64,000 bases of DNA from Methanosuratincola petrocarbonis (GTDB lineage: Archaea; Thermoproteota; Methanomethylicia; Methanomethylicales; Methanomethylicaceae). The notes beneath the pieces are model-generated. The model worked only from the letters and a program-made list of their open reading frames with translations, had not been told where the DNA came from and did no database searches. The translations under genes and the position numbers were made by a program. How positions within the stretch are numbered: the first letter of the stretch is position 1; each line of letters starts with the position of its first letter. The DNA is taken from NCBI GenBank assembly GCA_030522375.1, contig CP130488.1, positions 1,302,001 to 1,366,000 on the forward strand, written 5' to 3'. This document shows positions 58,444-64,000 of this stretch, piece by piece.

Positions 58444-60365
58444 GTCGAGCTCACCAGCAGCAGAAATCCGATCAAGAGGAGCAGGAGCGCGCCAGCTATG
58501 CTTAGGTATCGGTTCAGGTCTCCCGAGTGTACGCGGCTCAGCTGCCTAGCAGAGTCTAAGGTAGTACGTGCAAGTGCTTGGCTGGATCTGTCTAGAAAGC
58601 CCTCGAAAGAGTAAGCGCTTCTCGAGACCTTTTTGATGGTCCCGCTTAATGCAGAATACAGGCGGTCGACCGGGCGCTTCATCAGGACATGCCTCAGACC
58701 AGCGATTATTTTAGGACGCTCAATCCCACTTCGCAGCTTCCTGAAGTAAATCATATAAGCAGTGCCTAGACCTGCCAGGAGGGCGAAAGCGCTCAGGAGG
58801 AGCGCGGCATCTCCGCCCGAATTGTGAGATTCCACCAGGTCCAGAGCGTGAGACAAGGATTCGCTTATTGAGTGTTCTATCGACTGACCGAAGAACCCTA
58901 GGAACAACGTCAGCCCAGAAAGCAGCAGGGCCGGCGCAACCAGGAGCCGTGCCTCTTTGGCATGCACCTCCCTCCTCGCTGGAGCCACGAAAGTGTACCA
59001 TAGCAAACGAACAGAGTAGAAGCAGGTCATCGCAGACGACACGGCAAGAAGAATGGCGGCTATGGCATTAACAGGATACACCGCCGCCAAGATTGCATCC
59101 TTGCTCCAAAAACCCATTAGAGGTGGGAGGGCGCATAGGCTCAGGGCGGAGATCAACATGGCCACAAAAGTCTTTGGTGCCTTTTTCATCAGGGAACCCA
59201 TCTCTGTTATGTAGATCGTGTGCGAGATGTGTATAGCAGAGCCTGCGCCGAGGAATAGCGAGGCTTTGAAGATCGAATGTGAGAATATGTGGAAGATGGC
59301 AGCAGACAGCCCGAGGAGGGGGTTCCCCGAGATCCCTGCTATCCCTAGTGCCACAAACATGAAACCGAGCTGAGATATTGTTGAATATGCGAGGACTTTC
59401 TTCATCTCATATGCAAACATCCCGTACAAGGATCCGAGCAGGGCTGTCAGTAGTCCTGCAGTGGCAGTCACGAGGAAGAAGGAAGTTGACGCGAGGGGGC
59501 TAATGAGCGATAGTGAGTAAAATATAGGAGAAAGCCTAGCCACAAGATACACCCCCGCCTTTACCATTGTCGCAGAGTGCAACAATGCGCTGACAGGGGT
59601 AGGTCCAGACATCGCCTCGGGAAGCCACTCATTAAAAGGAAATTGGGCGGACTTGCCCAGAGGCCCCATGACAAGTAGGAGTGAAGCGGCCAGAATGTAA
59701 GATGGGTCGACGGCCTTTGTCGATGCAATTGTTTGAATCTCCAGATAGTCAAAGGTCCCGTACACCGAAAAGATCATCATAATGCCCACGAGCATCAGCG
59801 AATCTGCCACCCCAGTCGTGAGCAGAGCCTTCTCCCCGCAGATGGAAGGCCTCTCGAAGGGGGCAACCCCCTCTGGACCGCCTAGCCACCGCTCTTTCTG
59901 ATCCCTGTAGTAGTGACCGATCAGGAAGTAGCTGCTCAAGCCCACCCCCTCCCAGCCCAAGAAGCTCATTATGAAGTTATCTGCAAAGACGAGCAGGAGC
60001 ATGCTCGACTCGAAGCACGACATCAAAAGCCAGAAACGTGACTGCCCCTCTTCACTTCGCATGTATTCGATCGAGTATATGAATACTGCAAGTGAAATGA
60101 AAGAGACGATTGCGCCCATCAGCGCACTGATCGGATCAATTATCAGTCCGAAACTGACCTTGGCACCCGGGATCCCCCACCACTCGAAGCCGCTCACATG
60201 CTCAGCTGTGCCTGCAAGGGCTGGCAATGCAAATGACGCTATAGCCAGGAATGAGATGGTCGAGGACAAGGCAACTGCGTAGCCGGACCGCCTTCCAAAG
60301 AAGAAGCAAAGCGTGCCAACAGCGCAAGGCAGTACAATAGAGACCCACAAAAGCGGCTGTTCCAT
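58440..60365 (-). CDS. MrpA/NuoL-like antiporter subunit
   Basis: 641 residues from the ATG at 60365; the frame extends to 60434 but without a membrane start. About 16 membrane segments. TM5 acid in FLGWEGVGLSSYFLIGHYY, TM7 lysine in MGPLGKSAQFPFNEWLPEAM, TM8 LLHSATMVKAGVYLVAR, then YEMKKVLAYSTISQLGFMFV. A C-terminal amphipathic part and a last membrane helix (LSIAGALLLLLIGFLLLVS) suggest a NuoL-like lateral helix. First gene of the antiporter operon. Confidence 0.9.
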   Translation of the reverse strand: MEQPLLWVSIVLPCAVGTLCFFFGRRSGYAVALSSTISFLAIASFALPALAGTAEHVSGFEWWGIPGAKVSFGLIIDPISALMGAIVSFISLAVFIYSIEYMRSEEGQSRFWLLMSCFESSMLLLVFADNFIMSFLGWEGVGLSSYFLIGHYYRDQKERWLGGPEGVAPFERPSICGEKALLTTGVADSLMLVGIMMIFSVYGTFDYLEIQTIASTKAVDPSYILAASLLLVMGPLGKSAQFPFNEWLPEAMSGPTPVSALLHSATMVKAGVYLVARLSPIFYSLSLISPLASTSFFLVTATAGLLTALLGSLYGMFAYEMKKVLAYSTISQLGFMFVALGIAGISGNPLLGLSAAIFHIFSHSIFKASLFLGAGSAIHISHTIYITEMGSLMKKAPKTFVAMLISALSLCALPPLMGFWSKDAILAAVYPVNAIAAILLAVSSAMTCFYSVRLLWYTFVAPARREVHAKEARLLVAPALLLSGLTLFLGFFGQSIEHSISESLSHALDLVESHNSGGDAALLLSAFALLAGLGTAYMIYFRKLRSGIERPKIIAGLRHVLMKRPVDRLYSALSGTIKKVSRSAYSFEGFLDRSSQALARTTLDSARQLSRVHSGDLNRYLSIAGALLLLLIGFLLLVSST

Positions 60366-60701
60366 CTGGACCACTTTCCTGTTTTCATGAACAGTCGAGG
60401 GAAGGAGTATGGAGTACAATTTGTTCAATGACACAAATAAGAACTATCGTCGATAGGAGAGTTCGGGGCACAACATGTGTCATTTGGAACGCAAGAGTAA
60501 GTATTTTTAAGCCTCCCTTGAATACGAAGTTTCTTCTTATTTTTTTTGCAGATATAAAGTTTTTCATTATTTAATTTTAATTAACTAATTATATAAAATA
60601 CTTATTTCCTTTCAAAATGAAAAAGGGGAGGGCTGGAGGGGGGCATACAACTCTGTTTAATGTATTTATACCACGGCAGGCAATAGAATTCAGGGATAGG
60701 G
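60366..60701. other. divergent promoter region between the antiporter operon and sufT
   Basis: About 335 bases. The middle (60530-60600) is very AT-rich with AATTATATAAAATA. A TATA-like TGTATTTATACC lies 40 bases before the SufT gene. The antiporter promoter presumably lies near 60390-60450, where TCTTATTTGTG is visible on the minus strand. No gene supported. Confidence 0.4.
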
Positions 60702-60989
60702 ATGGGTAAAGAGATAGAGTCCAAGGTAATTGATGCCCTCAAGAACGTCATGGATCCAGAGACGGGCATGAGCATGGTGGACATGCAACTCATCGACAAT
60801 GTTGAGGAGGCAGACGGCGTGGTAAAGCTTGAGTTTATCCCCTCCAGCCCAATGTGTCCAATAGCATTCTACCTTGCACAGGAGATAAAGAAAGCAGTTT
60901 TGGGTGTCCCTGGCGTCAAGAAGGCAACGATAAGGTGCAAAGGGCACATAATGGAGGAGCAGATAAACAAATCCGTCAACGAGGAATAG
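60702..60989 (+). CDS. MIP18/SufT-like Fe-S assembly factor (DUF59)
   Basis: 95 residues. VIDALKNVMDPETGMSMVDM and LEFIPSSPMCPIAFYLAQEI are the DUF59 signature, with the reactive Cys in SPMCP. It helps deliver Fe-S clusters to target proteins. It is followed after five bases by a MoaD-like protein. The methylthiotransferase that ends convergently nearby is an Fe-S enzyme, a possible client. Confidence 0.85.
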   Translation: MGKEIESKVIDALKNVMDPETGMSMVDMQLIDNVEEADGVVKLEFIPSSPMCPIAFYLAQEIKKAVLGVPGVKKATIRCKGHIMEEQINKSVNEE

Positions 60990-60994
60990 GGATA

Positions 60995-61273
60995 ATGGGT
61001 AATGCGGTCTGCGTCAGACTTTTTGCCAGCCTGAGAGAGAGAGCTGGAAGTGACAGGACGATCCTTGAGTTCGATAAAAGACCAAGCATCCAAGAGGTCT
61101 TGGAAAGGATCTTGGTCGAGATCCCTAGCCTTGAGGGGGCAGTTTTCAAGAATGGAAGGTTCGATGAGAGATACAAGATTATGTCTGGAAAGGAATTCGT
61201 GCCCCCTGCGGAATTCGGAAAAAGGCTTGCCGACGAGACGCTGGCGATCTTGCCGCCGGTCAGCGGCGGATGA
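60995..61273 (+). CDS. MoaD/ThiS-type ubiquitin-fold protein
   Basis: 92 residues, beta-grasp: VCVRLFASLRERAGSDRTIL, PSIQEVLERILVEIPSLEG, then NGRFDERYKIM and a C-terminal LAILPPVSGG. The Gly-Gly end is the site activated by E1-type enzymes, as in MoaD (molybdopterin synthase) or archaeal SAMPs. Its function could be sulfur carrier or protein modifier. It overlaps the convergent methylthiotransferase gene by 14 bases. Confidence 0.85.
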   Translation: MGNAVCVRLFASLRERAGSDRTILEFDKRPSIQEVLERILVEIPSLEGAVFKNGRFDERYKIMSGKEFVPPAEFGKRLADETLAILPPVSGG

Positions 61274-62516
61274 TTTTCCCTACAAGGCTGTACGGTGTAC
61301 AACCAGTTATTTCCAGCGTGTGCCTCGAGCCCAGCCCCAGGTGTTCTGCCCCTTTCACAAGCACGGGCTTGTACTCGTCTGTCCTCGCGACAGCCCCAAT
61401 ACCTTTGCGTAAGGCGAGGGTCGTTGCCTCGACCTCCTTGCCCACCCATTTCTGGTTTCTCCTGATCTGGATTTCGATCTTTTTTTGGGCTAAGATTCTG
61501 CTGCGGATCTTTTTGACGCGCTCTGGGACTTGCTCTTCCAATGCCGCGGGCGTGTGGGGGCGGGGGGTGAATCTAGAGATGTGGATCTTGTCCGGCGTTA
61601 TCGATTCGAGCACTTCGCAGGTTTCTTTAAAGTCGGCTTCAGTTTCGCCAGGATAGCCGACTATTATGTCGGTCGCGAGGGTCATCTCGGGGAACCGGCT
61701 TCGCATGCACCTCACCGCCTCAAGGTACATGTCAACAGTATATTTCCTGTGCATAAGGGACAAAATCCGATCGCTGCCACTCTGCAAGGGCATGTGTGCA
61801 AACTTGTAGATTTTTTTGGAATCGTAGCAATCCAGGAGCTCGTCAAAAAAATTCCATACAGAAGATAGGTTAAACATGCCGACTCTGATCCTGAAGTCAT
61901 AAGGCAGTGCGGCGATACGCCTCAGCAGTGCGGTCAAGGAATGCCCGAGATCCAATCCATAGGCTCCCGCGTCCTGGGCAGCAAGCCTTATCTCCAGCGC
62001 TCCGGAGGAGCCGGCAGATTCAACGATCCGGAGTACCTCCTCCGGAGGGGTGCTGAGAAGTGTTCCTCTAGCCAACCTGGCTATGCAGTACGAACATTCT
62101 CCGAGACACCCCCTCGAGATCGGGATCGTGTAAATCGCCCCCCTTGTATAGACTGCTGGGGAAGGGCACATACCTCCTTTTTTGACGGATATTACCCTCT
62201 CGTGCAGCGCTCGGAGCAAATCGTGCAGGTTGTTGAGCGTCACGATGGAGATCTCTGGAAAGGTACATCTGAGCAGCCCGGGTTGGACCGCAGCCATACA
62301 CCCAGTCGCGACGATCCTCTTGCCCCTGACCGATGAGATGTACTGCAAGACCTTGCCTTCAGTCTCTGCCCGGACGGTGCATGTATTGACGATGACGATG
62401 TCGGCAGCCTCCTCAGACTCTGCAATTCCGATCGAGCTGTCCTGAAGCAGTGCTTTGATAACCTCGGAATCTGCCCTGTTGAGCTCGCATCCGAATGTCT
62501 TTACGAAGGCACGCAA
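61260..62516 (-). CDS. MiaB-like tRNA methylthiotransferase (t6A, MtaB/CDKAL1-type)
   Basis: 418 residues. N-terminal Fe-S cluster cysteines in KTFGCELNRADSEV, IVNTCTVRAETEG and VATGCMAAVQPG. Radical SAM cluster in RGCLGECSYCIARLARG. TRAM domain at the end (KEVEATTLALRKGIGAVART). It adds a methylthio group to t6A37 of tRNAs decoding ANN codons, using S-adenosylmethionine. It follows PHP and MetRS on the same strand. Confidence 0.9.
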   Translation of the reverse strand: MRAFVKTFGCELNRADSEVIKALLQDSSIGIAESEEAADIVIVNTCTVRAETEGKVLQYISSVRGKRIVATGCMAAVQPGLLRCTFPEISIVTLNNLHDLLRALHERVISVKKGGMCPSPAVYTRGAIYTIPISRGCLGECSYCIARLARGTLLSTPPEEVLRIVESAGSSGALEIRLAAQDAGAYGLDLGHSLTALLRRIAALPYDFRIRVGMFNLSSVWNFFDELLDCYDSKKIYKFAHMPLQSGSDRILSLMHRKYTVDMYLEAVRCMRSRFPEMTLATDIIVGYPGETEADFKETCEVLESITPDKIHISRFTPRPHTPAALEEQVPERVKKIRSRILAQKKIEIQIRRNQKWVGKEVEATTLALRKGIGAVARTDEYKPVLVKGAEHLGLGSRHTLEITGCTPYSLVGKIIRR

Positions 62517-62533
62517 TCAGTATTCCCCGGTAG

Positions 62534-63196
62534 TCAACGGCCGATACGCCTGATAAGCCTGGTGCAGACTGTCTTGGCAGCAATCGCAGCAGAAGTGCGC
62601 TTGCCTGAGGGAGCGGTCTTTCCCAAGGAGATCGAGGATATCACTGATTCCATATCGCAAGAAGGCGAGTCTACAACAGTAAAAGCGTCTCCCACAGCGT
62701 CAGCCAGGTGGGCATCACTTCCGGCTACCATCGGCAGCGAGTTCTTCAAGGCAAAGTCCTTGGCTCTGGAATTGTACCTGGTCAAAGTGGAGGCGTTAAG
62801 AACCTCTATAAGTGGGGAATAAGGAATCAGGGAGCTAGCCTCAGAAAATCCGATTCCATGGCTCAGAGGATCCATCGGGTGCGGGATAACCATCGTGGAT
62901 CCGTCCTGGCGGGCGCATTCTGCGATGGCTCTCAGGGAGAGGTCCCCAAAATCCCGCTTGGGGTTCAGGATTATCAGGTGACCTGCAGGGGTGCTCAGCT
63001 CCACCCCAGGTATCACCAGGAGGCCGAATTCCCTTGAGAGCTTCAGAGCATCAGAGTCCTTTAGGATCAGGTCGTGGTCGGTTATTGCAAAACCTTGCAG
63101 CCCCTTTCTTTTCGCAGTCTCTGCAATTTCCCTTATCGAGGAGCAGCCGTCAGGGGATCGGTCGGTGTGTACATGGAGGTCAATGTTCAGCAGCAA
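62534..63196 (-). CDS. PHP-domain phosphoesterase
   Basis: 220 residues. Metal motifs: DLHVHTDRSPDGCSS, AITDHDLIL, PGVELSTPAGHLI, VIPHPMDPLSHG and VAGSDAHLADAVGD. Typical of the single PHP-domain phosphoesterases that act on nucleotides or sugar phosphates. The start is a TTG with GGTGACAGGGATGAG upstream, in the operon with metG. Substrate unknown. Confidence 0.85.
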   Translation of the reverse strand: MLLNIDLHVHTDRSPDGCSSIREIAETAKRKGLQGFAITDHDLILKDSDALKLSREFGLLVIPGVELSTPAGHLIILNPKRDFGDLSLRAIAECARQDGSTMVIPHPMDPLSHGIGFSEASSLIPYSPLIEVLNASTLTRYNSRAKDFALKNSLPMVAGSDAHLADAVGDAFTVVDSPSCDMESVISSISLGKTAPSGKRTSAAIAAKTVCTRLIRRIGR

Positions 63197-63208
63197 AGCT
63201 CATCCCTG

Positions 63209-64000
63209 TCACCTTACTTGTGAACCTGACGGGACGACCCTGTCGGGGCTCAACAGAGCTACCTTCTCCCCAGCATCCGCTGCAAGTATCATTATTTCTG
63301 ATTTGAATCCGAAGAGCGTTGCGGGCTGTATGTTCATTAATACTGCAACCCTCTTGTGCAGAAGCTCGTCTGGCGCATAGTACTTGGCTATTCCTGCTAC
63401 GCAGGATCTGATTCCGAACTCGCCCAGGTCTATCTCCAAGTGTAGCAGATCTCTAGATCCCTTGATCCTCTCGGCTGCAACGATCTCACCAATACCTATC
63501 TTGGACTTCTTGAACTCTTCCATCGAGATCCTTTCGCCGACGTCTTTGTGCGGCAGGAGGGTTTCCCTTATCCTCTGGACATCCTGCGGCGCAATCTTCT
63601 TGAAGAGAGGCGAAGGCTTCCCTATCTTATGGCCTTGAGGCAAAGGCGAGCTGGCTTCGCCCCATGGGAGGCGCTCAACATCAGATGTGAGACCGAGCAT
63701 CTCCCATATCTTCCTAGAGGTGGACGGCATGAACGGGAATATCATGCTTCCGATTGCCTTGACGAGCTGTACCGAGGTGTAGAGCGTTGCGGCAGCCCGC
63801 TCTGGGGAGGACTTGATCGTTGCCCAGGGTGCGGAGTCGTTCAGGTACTTGTTCCCATCCCTTGCCAGGTTCATTACTGAGAGGAGGGCGTCACGGAACC
63901 GCTTTTCCTCGAGAAGCGAGGCGACCTCTTCAACTGCTTTCCTGATCAGCCTCAACATCCGCTCATCATTTTCGTCGAGCCTGGCCTCAGGGACTGCAGA
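63209..64000 (-). CDS. metG: methionyl-tRNA synthetase, C-terminal part (truncated by window edge)
   Basis: At least 263 residues, open through the edge. The anticodon-binding helical domain has FRDALLSVMNLARDGNKYLN, APWATIKSSPERAAATLYTS and IGSMIFPFMPSTSRKIWEML. The last 100 residues are an EMAP/Trbp111-like tRNA-binding domain: GIGEIVAAERIKGSRDLLHL and VAVLMNIQPATLFGFKSE. The catalytic HIGH/KMSKS region lies outside the window. Upstream of the PHP gene in the same operon. Confidence 0.9.
   Translation of the reverse strand, partial: SAVPEARLDENDERMLRLIRKAVEEVASLLEEKRFRDALLSVMNLARDGNKYLNDSAPWATIKSSPERAAATLYTSVQLVKAIGSMIFPFMPSTSRKIWEMLGLTSDVERLPWGEASSPLPQGHKIGKPSPLFKKIAPQDVQRIRETLLPHKDVGERISMEEFKKSKIGIGEIVAAERIKGSRDLLHLEIDLGEFGIRSCVAGIAKYYAPDELLHKRVAVLMNIQPATLFGFKSEIMILAADAGEKVALLSPDRVVPSGSQVR

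Noticed and set aside
1..64000. CRISPR arrays, insertion sequences or prophage
   Set aside because: No regularly spaced repeats, no transposase or integrase-like protein and no terminal inverted repeats were seen.

Overview
The window comes from an archaeon, most likely a member of the TACK group (Thermoproteota-like). Several features point there. The first operon is the archaeal-type modified mevalonate branch (aconitase-X large and small subunits plus a UbiD-type decarboxylase). The motor operon has the crenarchaeal archaellum order arlB-(CDE)-G-F-H-I-J. There are also a helicase-less XPF nuclease, UPF0147/UPF0148 proteins, an archaeal Ogg2, split GcvPA/GcvPB, TATA-type promoters, T-rich terminators and many TTG/GTG starts. 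The exact class cannot be fixed by eye; Methanomethylicia-like, Bathyarchaeia-like and Culexarchaeia-like lineages are all possible. No CRISPR array, rRNA or intact insertion sequence was seen. Two tRNAs are present: Leu(CAG) and Gln(TTG).

Layout. 0.2-8 kb: isoprenoid operon (decarboxylase, AcnX large, AcnX small), then housekeeping genes (HD phosphohydrolase, thymidylate kinase, XPF-type nuclease, UPF0148, UPF0147, IMPase/FBPase) and tRNA-Leu. 8.2-13.2 kb: a surface-fibre locus with two TasA/AbpA-like secreted proteins, a polytopic SipW/ER-type signal peptidase, a third exported DUF11-like protein, a DUF5305-like membrane protein and a small winged-helix protein. 13.4-18.3 kb: a decayed Fe-S protein gene, Ogg2 with an extra N-terminal region, peroxiredoxin plus superoxide reductase, glutamine synthetase and an exported hypothetical protein.

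19-38.5 kb: one large motility island. It holds cheB, a membrane-bound winged-helix regulator resembling ArnR, a small unknown protein, a coiled-coil protein, a MinD/ParA-like ATPase, cheA, a soluble MCP, cheW, cheY, cheC, cheD and cheR on the plus strand, followed by the archaellum operon on the minus strand. A heptamer, RGTCGCC, sits 12-13 bp upstream of the TATA box at four separate promoters of this island. It also occurs upstream of archaellin, and as a perfect inverted repeat upstream of the ArnR-like gene. I read this as a motility regulon operator, probably bound by the ArnR-like protein.

39-64 kb: Trm112, a 47-residue Cys protein, a nitrilase-family hydrolase, a papain-like secreted peptidase with a disrupted N-terminus, a ferritin-like protein, a UPF0718-type permease with an Ig-like lipid-anchored or membrane partner, a dolichol/phytol-kinase-like protein, tRNA-Gln, a GalE-type epimerase, a large surface protein and the two glycine decarboxylase P subunits. 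Then comes a nine-gene Mrp/Mbh-type antiporter operon with three large antiporter-like subunits, one of which seems to lack its key lysines. The window ends with SufT/MIP18, a MoaD-like ubiquitin-fold protein, a MiaB-like methylthiotransferase, a PHP phosphoesterase and the C-terminal part of methionyl-tRNA synthetase, which runs off the edge.
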